Positions 10,433-24,452 of a stretch of 64,000 nucleotides of DNA are shown here, one piece after another. The DNA is from Lamellibrachia columna (taxonomy: Eukaryota > Annelida > Polychaeta > Sabellida > Siboglinidae), in assembly GCA_963662155.1 (NCBI GenBank), contig OY759267.1, positions 34,700,976-34,764,975 on the forward strand. The letters are read 5' to 3'. Positions within the stretch are counted from its first letter, which is position 1. Each line of letters starts with the position of its first letter. Both the position numbers and the translations under genes were made by a program. Below the pieces are notes generated by a model that ran no database searches, was not told where the DNA came from, and was given only the letters and a program-made list of their open reading frames with translations.

Positions 10433-13400
10433 AAATAGGGAAGCTTTTTTTGGAGAAAATGTCCAATTTGATATCAATTTGCGGCACAATGTATATGTAA
10501 ACCCATTATGGAACACTCCTGCTTGTCACGACATTATTATTTGTTTCACAGCCAAATCAAAACAATGCCCTGTCCATAATATTAGCTGAAAACCAGTCAC
10601 ATAATTTAAATATAGGTACATTTTGACACCTGATAAATCATTAACCATGTACACTAGATTTCTAGAGCATTGCGAACCAATGAAACCTACTTACTGTCTC
10701 TTTAAATATACCACCTACTTATTTTCAAATTAATATTTATATAATTGCTTGATTTTTAACCAAATATGGCGCAACTTTGTCAGAAAAGTGACAATGTGTC
10801 ACATTTAACAGGATTTTGGGTGATTTCCATTGTGTCAGACTTGCTAAATTTTATTGTTTATGTGATTGCTTTCATGCTTCTACTTAATCGGGTACATGGC
10901 GTACTGTTTGATTTGGATACGCCATCATAAAGGGGTATCACATGACCAGATACCCATTGCGGCCACATTTGAAAATGCTGATAAACGCAATGCTTCCAGT
11001 GGCTGTGACACAACCAAAATACGATTATTCTGTCCAAATTTGCTACACAATATTACCAATGCATTGGGCCACATAACAAATATCACCAATGACTGTTCTA
11101 GTGCAAAATAGCTACCTGCTCCCTCACAAACTGGTGCCATACCCCCTAATTTTGACCAAATTTTCATTTTGGCAACCGGTCAGTACCATGCTATTTGCGA
11201 TTGCTACGGCTGTCTGTCTTTGCAAGCAAACTGTTCACTTTTCCCGTGAACCTATGCCTTTGGGAATGGTTATATCTTCTGTAAACCACTTGTTGGTTAG
11301 GGTTAGCTAGGAAAGGGGTTAGCTAGATATGGGTTTAGTTAGGGATGGGGTTAACTATAGATGTGGTTAGCTACGGTTAGGCTTGCATACCTTCATCTCA
11401 TTGTGTCCATACACTTACAAAGAACTGCACGCAACATCAAATGAGTACTGAGACGTGGTGAACATACATTAATGAAAATTACCGTTGATTTCACAATAGA
11501 AAAATGCGCTTATGTTAAGCTTTTAGCTTACCATAAACTCTTTCTGGCAATTTGAACAGATGAAAAAAAAAATTGTATTTATTGACAAACATATATCTTA
11601 TTAATCTTCAAGTGGCGTAATATATCAGCGGATGCACATCAAACGTTATAGTGCAACATTAAAATGTACGTTTGTTTGACATTTTTTATATATAGTAGAT
11701 CAGTTATAGGATACCTCCTAAAAGAGACGGTTACGAAGTTTAAATAATAGCGGCGCTTAACAAGTAATGCTCTTGTTGACTAGATGGAATCAATAAAATA
11801 TATATAATAATATAATATTAACTAGCCTGACACAGACAATGTTCTAAGTAAACGCACGCAACATGAGGCAAGTTAGCAGCCATTTTAATTGATTCGTGTG
11901 ATTCTATGTTGGACCATGTAACTGAGCCTATACACTGTCACTGCACGACTGTAGCCACATCTGAGTTGGCCATTAATAGCTCTATATTTAACAATTCTTC
12001 CTTTTGTGCAGCCTGTCCACAGTACACACTCATTGTTTGGTGACAGACACACGTTTTCATGCATTTAATCAGTATATTTTTCATAAAAAAAACCTTCTCC
12101 ATGACTGTTAGATGGCTACCGCATTTCCGTTGCCATGGTGCCTATTTAAATAGGGAAACTTTTTTTGGAGAAAATGTCCAATTTTATATCAATTTGCGGC
12201 ACAATGTATATGTAAACCCATTATGGAACACTCCTGCTTGTCACGACATTATTATTTGTTTCACAGCCAAATCAAAACAATGCCCTGTCCATAAGATTAG
12301 CTGAAGACCAGTCACATAATTTAAATATAGGTAAATTTTGACACCTGATAAATCATTAACCATGTACACTAGATTTCTAGAGCATTGCGAACCAATGAAA
12401 CCTACTTACTGTCTCTTTAAATATACCACCTACTTATTTTCAAATTAATATTTATATAATTGCTTGATTTTTAACCAAATATGGCGCAACTTTGTCAGAA
12501 AAGTGACAATGTGTCACATTTAACAGGATTTTGGGTGATTTCCATTGTGTCAGACTTGCTAAATTTTATTGTTTATGTGATTGCTTTCATGCTTCTACTT
12601 GATCGGGTACATGGCGTACTGTTTGATTTGGATACGCCATCATAAAGGGGTATCGCATGACCAGATACCCATTGCGGCCACATTTGAAAATGCTGATAAA
12701 CGCAATGCTTCCAGTGGCTGTGACACAACCAAAATACGATTATTCTGTCCAAATTTGCTACACAATATTACCAATGCATTGGGCCACATAACAAATATCA
12801 CCAATGTCTGTTCTAGTGCAAAATAGCTACCTGCTCCCTCACAAACGGGTGCCATACCCCCTAATTTTGACCAAATTTTCATTTTGGCAACCGGTCAGTA
12901 CCATGCTATTTGCGATTGCTACGGCTGTCTGTCTTTGCAAGCAAACTGTTCACTTTTCCCGTGAACCTATGCCTTTGGGAATGGTTATATCTTCTGTAAA
13001 CCACTTGTTGGTTAGGGTTAGCTAGGAAAGGGGTTAGCTAGATATGGGTTTAGTTAGGGATGGGGTTAACTATAGATGTGGTTAGCTACGGTTAGGCTTG
13101 CATACCTTCATCTCATTGTGTCCATACACTTACAAAGAACTGCACGCAACATCAAATGAGTACTGAGACGTGGTGAATATACATTAATGAAAATTACCGT
13201 TGATTTCACAATAGAAAAATGCGCTTATGTTAAGCTTTTAGCTTACCATAAACTCTTTCTGGCAATTTGAACAGATGAAAAAAAAATTGTATTTATTGAC
13301 AAACATATATCTTATTAATCTTCAAGTGGAGTAATATATCAGCGGATGCACATCAAACGTTATAGTGCAACATTAAAATGTACGTTTGTTTGACATTTTT

Positions 13401-16400
13401 TATATATAGTAGATCAGTTATAGGATACCTCCTAAAAGAGACGGTTACGAAGTTTAAATAATAGCGGCGCTTAACAAGTAATGCTCTTGTTGACTAGATG
13501 GAATCAATAAAATATATATAATAATATAATATTAACTAGCCTGACACAGACAATGTTCTAAGTAAACGCACGCAACATGAGGCAAGTTAGCAGCCATTTT
13601 AATTGATTCGTGTGATTCTATGTTGGACCATGTAACTGAGCCTATACACTGTCACTGCACGACTGTAGCCACATCTGAGTTGGCCATTAATAGCTCTATA
13701 TTTAACAATTCTTCCTTTTGTGCAGCCTGTCCACAGTACACACTCATTGTTTGGTGACAGACACACGTTTTCATGCATTTAATCAGTATATTTTTCATAA
13801 AAAAAACCTTCTCCATGACTGTTAGATGGCTACCGCATTTCCGTTGCCATGGTGCCTATTTAAATAGGGAAGCTTTTTTTGGAGAAAATGTCCAATTTTA
13901 TATCAATTTGCGGCACAATGTATATGTAAACCCATTATGGAACACTCCTGCTTGTCACGACATTATTATTATTTGTTTCACAGCCAAATCAAAACAATGC
14001 CCTGTCCATAATATTAGCTGAAAACCAGTCACATAATTTAAATATAGGTAAATTTTGACACCTGATAAATCATTAACCATGTACACTAGATTTCTAGAGC
14101 ATTGCGAACCAATGAAACCTACTTACTGTCTCTTTAAATATACCACCTACTTATTTTCAAATTAATATTTATATAATTGCTTGATTTTTAACCAAATATG
14201 GCGCAACTTTGTCAGAAAAGTGACAATGTGTCACATTTAACAGGATTTTGGGTGATTTCCATTGTGTCAGACTTGCTAAATTTTATTGTTTATGTGATTG
14301 CTTTCATGCTTCTACTTGATCGGGTACATGGCGTACTGTTTGATTTGGATACGCCATCATAAAGGGGTATCACATGACCAGATACCCATTGCGGCCACAT
14401 TTGAAAATGCTGATAAACGCAATGCTTCCAGTGGCTGTGACACAACCAAAATACGATTATTCTGTCCAAATTTGCTACACAATATTACCAATGCATTGGG
14501 CCACATAACAAATATCACCAATGACTGTTCTAGTGCAAAATAGCTACCTGCTCCCTCACAAACTGGTGCCATACCCCCTAATTTTGACCAAATTTTCATT
14601 TTGGCAACCGGTCAGTACCATGCTATTTGCGATTGCTACGGCTGTCTGTCTTTGCAAGCAAACTGTTCACTTTTCCCGTGAACCTATGCCTTTGGGAATG
14701 GTTATATCTTCTGTAAACCACTTGTTGGTTAGGGTTAGCTAGGAAAGGGGTTAGCTAGATATGGGTTTAGTTAGGGATGGGGTTAACTATAGATGTGGTT
14801 AGCTACGGTTAGGCTTGCATACCTTCATCTCATTGTGTCCATACACTTACAAAGAACTGCACGCAACATCAAATGAGTACTGAGACGTGGTGAATATACA
14901 TTAATGAAAATTACCGTTGATTTCACAATAGAAAAATGCGCTTATGTTAAGCTTTTAGCTTACCATAAACTCTTTCTGGCAATTTGAACAGATGAAAAAA
15001 AAATTGTATTTATTGACAAACATATATCTTTTTAATCTTCAAGTGGCGTAATATATCAGCGGATGCACATCAAACGTTATAGTGCAACATTAAAATGTAC
15101 GTTTGTTTGACATTTTTTATATATAGTAGATCAGTTATAGGATACCTCCTAAAAGAGACGGTTACGAAGTTTAAATAATAGCGGCGCTTAACAAGTAATG
15201 CTCTTGTTGACTAGATGGAATCAATAAAATATATATAATAATATAATATTAACTAGCCTGACACAGACAATGTTCTAAGTAAACGCACGCAACATGAGGC
15301 AAGTTAGCAGCCATTTTAATTGATTCGTGTGATTCTATGTTGGACCATGTAACTGAGCCTATACACTGTCACTGCACGACTGTAGCCACATCTGAGTTGG
15401 CCATTAATAGCTCTATATTTAACAATTCTTCCTTTTGTGCAGCCTGTCCACAGTACACACTCATTGTTTGGTGACAGACACACGTTTTCATGCATTTAAT
15501 CAGTATATTTTTCATAAAAAAAACCTTCTCCATGACTGTTAGATGGCTACCGCATTTCCGTTGCCATGGTGCCTATTTAAATAGGGAAGCTTTTTTTGGA
15601 GAAAATGTCCAATTTTATATCAATTTGCGGCACAATGTATATGTAAACCCATTATGGAACACTCCTGCTTGTCACGACATTATTATTATTTGTTTCACAG
15701 CCAAATCAAAACAATGCCCTGTCCATAATATTAGCTGAAAACCAGTCACATAATTTAAATATAGGTAAATTTTGACACCTGATAAATCATTAACCATGTA
15801 CACTAGATTTCTAGAGCATTGCGAACCAATGAAACCTACTTACTGTCTCTTTAAATATACCACCTAATTATTTTCAAATTAATATTTATATAATTGCTTG
15901 ATTTTTAACCAAATATGGCGCAACTTTGTCAGAAAAGTGACAATGTGTCACATTTAACAGGATTTTGGGTGATTTCCATTGTGTCAGACTTGCTAAATTT
16001 TATTGTTTATGTGATTGCTTTCATGCTTCTACTTGATCGGGTACATGGCGTACTGTTTGATTTGGATACGCCATCATAAAGGGGTATCACATGACCAGAT
16101 ACCCATTGCGGCCACATTTGAAAATGCTGATAAACGCAATGCTTCCAGTGGCTGTGACACAACCAAAATACGATTATTCTGTCCAAATTTGCTACACAAT
16201 ATTACCAATGCATTGGGCCACATAACAAATATCACCAATGACTGTTCTAGTGCAAAATAGCTACCTGCTCCCTCACAAACTGGTGCCATACCCCCTAATT
16301 TTGACCAAATTTTCATTTTGGCAACCGGTCAGTACCATGCTATTTGCGATTGCTACGGCTGTCTGTCTTTGCAAGCAAACTGTTCACTTTTCCCGTGAAC

Positions 16401-19400
16401 CTATGCCTTTGGGAATGGTTATATCTTCTGTAAACCACTTGTTGGTTAGGGTTAGCTAGGAAAGGGGTTAGCTAGATATGGGTTTAGTTAGGGATGGGGT
16501 TAACTATAGATGTGGTTAGCTACGGTTAGGCTTGCATACCTTCATCTCATTGTGTCCATACACTTACAAAGAACTGCACGCAACATCAAATGAGTACTGA
16601 GACGTGGTGAATATACATTAATGAAAATTACCGTTGATTTCACAATAGAAAAATGCGCTTATGTTAAGCTTTTAGCTTACCATAAACTCTTTCTGGCAAT
16701 TTGAACAGATGAAAAAAAAATTGTATTTATTGACAAACATATATCTTATTAATCTTCAAGTGGCGTAATATATCAGCGGATGCACATCAAACGTTATAGT
16801 GCAACATTAAAATGTACGTTTGTTTGACATTTTTTATATATAGTAGATCAGTTATAGGATACCTCCTAAAAGAGACGGTTACGAAGTTTAAATAATAGCG
16901 GCGCTTAACAAGTAATGCTCTTGTTGACTAGATGGAATCAATAAAATATATATAATAATATAATATTAACTAGCCTGACACAGACAATGTTCTAAGTAAA
17001 CGCACGCAACATGAGGCAAGTTAGCAGCCATTTTAATTGATTCGTGTGATTCTATGTTGGACCATGTAACTGAGCCTATACACTGTCACTGCACGACTGT
17101 AGCCACATCTGAGTTGGCCATTAATAGCTCTATATTTAACAATTCTTCCTTTTGTGCAGCCTGTCCACAGTACACACTCATTGTTTGGTGACAGACACAC
17201 GTTTTCATGCATTTAATCAGTATATTTTTCATAAAAAAAACCTTCTCCATGACTGTTAGATGGCTACCGCATTTCCGTTGCCATGGTGCCTATTTAAATA
17301 GGGAAGCTTTTTTTGGAGAAAATGTCCAATTTTATATCAATTTGCGGCACAATGTATATGTAAACCCATTATGGAACACTCCTGCTTGTCACGACATTAT
17401 TATTATTTGTTTCACAGCCAAATCAAAACAATGCCCTGTCCATAATATTAGCTGAAAACCAGTCACATAATTTAAATATAGGTAAATTTTGACACCTGAT
17501 AAATCATTAACCATGTACACTAGATTTCTAGAGCATTGCGAACCAATGAAACCTACTTACTGTCTCTTTAAATATACCACCTAATTATTTTCAAATTAAT
17601 ATTTATATAATTGCTTGATTTTTAACCAAATATGGCGCAACTTTGTCAGAAAAGTGACAATGTGTCACATTTAACAGGATTTTGGGTGATTTCCATTGTG
17701 TCAGACTTGCTAAATTTTATTGTTTATGTGATTGCTTTCATGCTTCTACTTGATCGGGTACATGGCGTACTGTTTGATTTGGATACGCCATCATAAAGGG
17801 GTATCACATGACCAGTACCCATTGCGGCCACATTTGAAAATGCTGATAAACGCAATGCTTCCAGTGGCTGTGACACAACCAAAATACGATTATTCTGTCC
17901 AAATTTGCTACACAATATTACCAATGCATTGGGCCACATAACAAATATCACCAATGACTGTTCTAGTGCAAAATAGCTACCTGCTCCCTCACAAACTGGT
18001 GCCATACCCCCTAATTTTGACCAAATTTTCATTTTGGCAACCGGTCAGTACCATGCTATTTGCGATTGCTACGGCTGTCTGTCTTTGCAAGCAAACTGTT
18101 CACTTTTCCCGTGAACCTATGCCTTTGGGAATGGTTATATCTTCTGTAAACCACTTGTTGGTTAGGGTTAGCTAGGAAAGGGGTTAGCTAGATATGGGTT
18201 TAGTTAGGGATGGGGTTAACTATAGATGTGGTTAGCTACGGTTAGGTTTGCATACCTTCATCTCATTGTGTCCATACACTTACAAAGAACTGCACGCAAC
18301 ATCAAATGAGTACTGAGACGTGGTGAATATACATTAATGAAAATTACCGTTGATTTCACAATAGAAAAATGCGCTTATGTTAAGCTTTTAGCTTACCATA
18401 AACTCTTTCTGGCAATTTGAACAGATGAAAAAAAAAATTGTATTTATTGACAAACATATATCTTATTAATCTTCTAGTGGCGTAATATATCAGCGGATGC
18501 ACATCAAACGTTATAGTGCAACATTAAAATGTACGTTTGTTTGACATTTTTTATATATAGTAGATCAGTTATAGGATACCTCCTAAAAGAGACGGTTACG
18601 AAGTTTAAATAATAGCGGCGCTTAACAAGTAATGCTCTTGTTGACTAGATGGAATCAATAAAATATATATAATAATATAATATTAACTAGCCTGACACAG
18701 ACAATGTTCTAAGTAAACGCACGCAACATGAGGCAAGTTAGCAGCCATTTTAATTGATTCGTGTGATTCTATGTTGGACCATGTAACTGAGCCTATACAC
18801 TGTCACTGCACGACTGTAGCCACATCTGAGTTGGCCATTAATAGCTCTATATTTAACAATTCTTCCTTTTGTGCAGCCTGTCCACAGTACACACTCATTG
18901 TTTGGTGACAGACACACGTTTTCATGCATTTAATCAGTATATTTTTCATAAAAAAAACCTTCTCCATGACTGTTAGATGGCTACCGCATTTCCGTTGCCA
19001 TGGTGCCTATTTAAATAGGGAAGCTTTTTTTGGAGAAAATGTCCAATTTTATATCAATTTGCGGCACAATGTATATGTAAACCCATTATGGAACACTCCT
19101 GCTTGTCACGACATTATTATTATTTGTTTCACAGCCAAATCAAAACAATGCCCTGTCCATAATATTAGCTGAAAACCAGTCACATAATTTAAATATAGGT
19201 AAATTTTGACACCTGATAAATCATTAACCATGTACACTAGATTTCTAGAGCATTGCGAACCAATGAAACCTACTTACTGTCTCTTTAAATATACCACCTA
19301 CTTATTTTCAAATTAATATTTATATAATTGCTTGATTTTTAACCAAATATGGCGCAACTTTGTCAGAAAAGTGACAATGTGTCACATTTAACAGGATTTT

Positions 19401-22400
19401 GGGTGATTTCCATTGTGTCAGACTTGCTAAATTTTATTGTTTATGTGATTGCTTTCATGCTTCTACTTGATCGGGTACATGGCGTACTGTTTGATTTGGA
19501 TACGCCATCATAAAGGGGTATCACATGACCAGATACCCATTGCGGCCACATTTGAAAATGCTGATAAACGCAATGCTTCCAGTGGCTGTGACACAACCAA
19601 AATACGATTATTCTGTCCAAATTTGCTACACAATATTACCAATGCATTGGGCCACATAACAAATATCACCAATGACTGTTCTAGTGCAAAATAGCTACCT
19701 GCTCCCTCACAAACTGGTGCCATACCCCCTAATTTTGACCAAATTTTCATTTTGGCAACCGGTCAGTACCATGCTATTTGCGATTGCTACGGCTGTCTGT
19801 CTTTGCAAGCAAACTGTTCACTTTTCCCGTGAACCTATGCCTTTGGGAATGGTTATATCTTCTGTAAACCACTTGTTGGTTAGGGTTAGCTAGGAAAGGG
19901 GTTAGCTAGATATGGGTTTAGTTAGGGATGGGGTTAACTATAGATGTGGTTAGCTACGGTTAGGTTTGCATACCTTCATCTCATTGTGTCCATACACTTA
20001 CAAAGAACTGCACGCAACATCAAATGAGTACTGAGACGTGGTGAATATACATTAATGAAAATTACCGTTGATTTCACAATAGAAAAATGCGCTTATGTTA
20101 AGCTTTTAGCTTACCATAAACTCTTTCTGGCAATTTGAACAGATGAAAAAAAAAATTGTATTTATTGACAAACATATATCTTATTAATCTTCTAGTGGCG
20201 TAATATATCAGCGGATGCACATCAAACGTTATAGTGCAACATTAAAATGTACGTTTGTTTGACATTTTTTATATATAGTAGATCAGTTATAGGATACCTC
20301 CTAAAAGAGACGGTTACGAAGTTTAAATAATAGCGGCGCTTAACAAGTAATGCTCTTGTTGACTAGATGGAATCAATAAAATATATATAATAATATAATA
20401 TTAACTAGCCTGACACAGACAATGTTCTAAGTAAACGCACGCAACATGAGGCAAGTTAGCAGCCATTTTAATTGATTCGTGTGATTCTATGTTGGACCAT
20501 GTAACTGAGCCTATACACTGTCACTGCACGACTGTAGCCACATCTGAGTTGGCCATTAATAGCTCTATATTTAACAATTCTTCCTTTTGTGCAGCCTGTC
20601 CACAGTACACACTCATTGTTTGGTGACAGACACACGTTTTCATGCATTTAATCAGTATATTTTTCATAAAAAAAACCTTCTCCATGACTGTTAGATGGCT
20701 ACCGCATTTCCGTTGCCATGGTGCCTATTTAAATAGGGAAGCTTTTTTTGGAGAAAATGTCCAATTTTATATCAATTTGCGGCACAATGTATATGTAAAC
20801 CCATTATGGAACACTCCTGCTTGTCACGACATTATTATTATTTGTTTCACAGCCAAATCAAAACAATGCCCTGTCCATAATATTAGCTGAAAACCAGTCA
20901 CATAATTTAAATATAGGTAAATTTTGACACCTGATAAATCATTAACCATGTACACTAGATTTCTAGAGCATTGCGAACCAATGAAACCTACTTACTGTCT
21001 CTTTAAATATACCACCTACTTATTTTCAAATTAATATTTATATAATTGCTTGATTTTTAACCAAATATGGCGCAACTTTGTCAGAAAAGTGACAATGTGT
21101 CACATTTAACAGGATTTTGGGTGATTTCCATTGTGTCAGACTTGCTAAATTTTATTGTTTATGTGATTGCTTTCATGCTTCTACTTGATCGGGTACATGG
21201 CGTACTGTTTGATTTGGATACGCCATCATAAAGGGGTATCACATGACCAGATACCCATTGCGGCCACATTTGAAAATGCTGATAAACGCAATGCTTCCAG
21301 TGGCTGTGACACAACCAAAATACGATTATTCTGTCCAAATTTGCTACACAATATTACCAATGCATTGGGCCACATAACAAATATCACCAATGACTGTTCT
21401 AGTGCAAAATAGCTACCTGCTCCCTCACAAACTGGTGCCATACCCCCTAATTTTGACCAAATTTTCATTTTGGCAACCGGTCAGTACCATGCTATTTGCG
21501 ATTGCTACGGCTGTCTGTCTTTGCAAGCAAACTGTTCACTTTTCCCGTGAACCTATGCCTTTGGGAATGGTTATATCTTCTGTAAACCACTTGTTGGTTA
21601 GGGTTAGCTAGGATAGGGGTTAGCTAGATATGGGTTTAGTTAGGGATGGGGTTAACTATAGATGTGGTTAGCTACGGTTAGGTTTGCATACCTTCATCTC
21701 ATTGTGTCCATACACTTACAAAGAACTGCACGCAACATCAAATGAGTACTGAGACGTGGTGAATATACATTAATGAAAATTACCGTTGATTTCACAATAG
21801 AAAAATGCGCTTATGTTAAGCTTTTAGCTTACCATAAACTCTTTCTGGCAATTTGAACAGATGAAAAAAAAAATTGTATTTATTGACAAACATATATCTT
21901 ATTAATCTTCTAGTGGCGTAATATATCAGCGGATGCACATCAAACGTTATAGTGCAACATTAAAATGTACGTTTGTTTGACATTTTTTATATATAGTAGA
22001 TCAGTTATAGGATACCTCCTAAAAGAGACGGTTACGAAGTTTAAATAATAGCGGCGCTTAACAAATAATGCTCTTGTTGACTAGATGGAATCAATAAAAT
22101 ATATATAATAATATAATATTAACTAGCCTGACACAGACAATGTTCTAAGTAAACGCACGCAACATGAGGCAAGTTAGCAGCCATTTTAATTGATTCGTGT
22201 GATTCTATGTTGGACCATGTAACTGAGCCTATACACTGTCACTGCACGACTGTAGCCACATCTGAGTTGGCCATTAATAGCTCTATATTTAACAATTCTT
22301 CCTTTTGTGCAGCCTGTCCACAGTACACACTCATTGTTTGGTGACAGACACACGTTTTCATGCATTTAATCAGTATATTTTTCATAAAAAAAACCTTCTC

Positions 22401-22448
22401 CATGACTGTTAGATGGCTACCGCATTTCCGTTGCCATGGTGCCTATTT
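10433..22448 (+). repeat. Macrosatellite: seven complete ~1717-bp tandem units
   Basis: Unit starts, all at AAATAGGGAA, are 10433, 12148, 13862, 15579, 17296, 19013 and 20731; the last unit ends at 22448. Lengths are 1715, 1714, 1717, 1717, 1717, 1718 and 1718. The array therefore holds exactly seven whole monomers with no partial unit. Units differ at only a few positions and in homopolymer lengths. Each contains the same short open frames (for example 73, 80, 81 and 82 residues), but near-identity of the DNA makes them uninformative, and a 1-base loss in the fifth unit (about 17815) breaks one of them. Each unit also carries a degenerate TTAGGG-rich stretch and a poly-A tract. No RNA gene was recognised. 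Confidence 0.95.
11296..11384 (+). repeat. Telomere-like G-rich motif within each monomer (first unit shown)
   Basis: The stretch contains GGTTAGGGTTAGCTAGG and further GGTTAG / GTTTAGTTAGGG / GGGGTTAAC variants, a degenerate form of the metazoan telomere repeat TTAGGG. Equivalent stretches occur in all seven monomers, for example near 13010, 14726, 16443, 18159, 19877 and 21597. Confidence 0.7.
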
Positions 22449-23246
22449 GGTTTCAGCACTCAGTTACATTTCCCATTGGTGGCCATGTTAACGTTTTGCA
22501 TGATTATAAGAAAACTTGACCATACAAAATTCTGAAATTTCTTACCTGCCGTCATCATCATTTCTTTGACATGTTGATGGAGTTTAGTCAAAATTAGAAA
22601 TTTCTAACTCTTTTAAAATGGCTGAACGTGTCATGCCCATCAATGTTTACCAATTTCTGCATGAATTACTACGCACACGTTCATTGTGGTGAAAACAATT
22701 GCCAAAAATCCTTCCGCCTATTGAAATCACCTAAAAATCCACAGTTACACTGCCAAAATGTTCTACAAGCAAACCTGCCAATGTGCCTGCTCAAATGCAG
22801 TTATGTCAGATGATATGATTTTTTATAAATGACACATACCTAAAATTACTGTGCCCTACATTCGTCTGTAACACACCAGGAAGTCTAACTGGGGCATGAT
22901 CCCTTTTACCAAACTGTACAGAACCGATCCTAGAGCATCCTTAATAAAGTTGGCAAGATGTTGTGAAAGTTTGATTTTTATTGGTTGTTAGTTGTATAGC
23001 AACATAGGCAGCGCTCCTGGATTAGCCAATCACAGAGAAGCTTAGAACTGCACTTTGGCTGGATCTCACTTCCTGTTCAGAAACCGCGTGTGAGCATCTA
23101 CTGGAGAAATTGTTGTGATATAAGTTCGTTTTTGCCTATATTTACATGTTGTGAACATTCAACCACACTTCACCGAGAACCACCAGGACTCAGGTATGTA
23201 TAGAGTGATGTAATTATTATAAATATGAATATTTTGTTCAATTAGC
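22449..23246 (+). repeat. Right copy of direct repeat 'A', upstream of the Mutator-like gene
   Basis: Near-identical to 9597-10396. It contains the same CCAAT-type motif (about 23020) and splice donor (exon end 23193, GTATGT). Unlike the left copy, it lies upstream of a transposase reading frame whose exon has a clear acceptor at 24427-24428, so this copy could supply a first exon and promoter for that gene. No target-site duplication was seen outside the two A copies, and their ends lack TG…CA, which argues against ordinary LTRs. Confidence 0.8.
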
Positions 23247-24428
23247 AACGAAAAATGTCACGGGCATGGCACTGCCAGTCTAGGCAAAGTCAATCGCCCT
23301 ACAATGTTTTTCTATCTGGCTGTTGCTACTAGTACGGCGAAGATCTCGCTCGGCCGAAACGTAAGTATTTTCATGAAACGTGAAACTTTACAAAAACGCC
23401 ATAAACAGAGCAATAAACACTTCTTTCGTGTCTGTATGCATTCTTATATGTATATCACTAAAGTTACCTGACAATAACCATGTAAAAGTGTGAAATTATT
23501 ACCTTTTTGTCAGAACGCATGTGCTTGTCAAGGTTTGTATATAACCGGATGTTGTTGTGAGCGAGAATAGCACGCGGGATTTCCATAGATCTATATAAGG
23601 TCACGCTAAGAATTGCCGTCTGCTGGCCATAGAGTTACATCATTAATAATGCCCGTATAAACTACTAACTTACTAACAGGTGTTTTATTTATGTCTGTGC
23701 TTCTGGCCTCATTCTACACGAAATCGCGTTTGATCATGTGACCAAAAGGCAACATCACGTGCACAGTATGGCGGCTAATTGTGAAATGTTTTCTATGTCA
23801 CCGATAAAAGTACTCATAAGTAATTATTTGGAGCACATTTCTTCAGTTTCTTGACGCCCAATTGTCGGTGGTATGTCACAGAATACACATGTGAAACGGT
23901 TAGTGCGTATCGGTTTTAAAACTTAAGTTATTAATTCCGTAGCCAAATGGCTACGGAACTGCCAAAATGGGGCTTTAGCAAATGCACGTCAGGCCTTTCG
24001 CCCCAGAGACGAAGAGCGGGGCGAAAATGTTTGCCTACTGCCAGTCTAATTAGCCTAGACGGGGCAGGTCACTAAGTCAGACAAGTGACTAACTAGTATC
24101 CTGACTGGGGCTGTCTAGGGGGTCTAGGCCTGTGACCATGTTGTAATAGTTCCAATACATTTAATTGATGGTGTTTTTACTGCAAAATGTTGTCAAAGTA
24201 GTGTTATTATTCAGATAATTTAGCTGAGGCCACGGACCAAGCCAACTGCAATATTTTAGTAATTTCATTCTGTTTACTTACAATAACAGTATCACCCACG
24301 ACCAATCAACTTCATTTGCTCAACTTTATTATTTTAGATGTTAGTATGTAATAAATACAAGCTAATTTCACTACCTTTTGATTACTTTTGGAATAACTGA
24401 ATAATTTATCACACTGTTTACTTTCCAG
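23247..24428 (+). promoter_or_regulatory. 5' exon/intron region with hairpins ahead of the Mutator-like gene
   Basis: No protein gene is seen. A strong donor CCGAAAC/GTAAGT at 23360/23361 could end an alternative untranslated first exon, and CTTTCCAG at 24421-24428 is a good acceptor directly before the coding exon. Between them are two hairpins: TTCCGTAGCC-AAAT-GGCTACGGAA (23935-23958) and TTTCGCCCC…GGGGCGAAA (23996-24026). A looser inverted repeat around CTGCC…GTCTA…TAGAC…GGCAG follows at 24037-24066. Their role is unknown. Confidence 0.4.
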
Positions 24429-24452
24429 GTTCGTCACTACTCGAGTGTCATC

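Noticed and set aside
10866..21611. Repeated 61-82-residue open frames in each tandem monomer as genes
   Set aside because: Units are nearly identical in DNA, so repeated ORFs carry no evidence of selection. They overlap on both strands, match nothing known, and one is broken by a 1-base loss in unit five.
9597..23246. An LTR retrotransposon with LTRs A and A'
   Set aside because: No target-site duplication, no TG…CA ends, no primer-binding site seen, and the interior is a satellite with no gag/pol.
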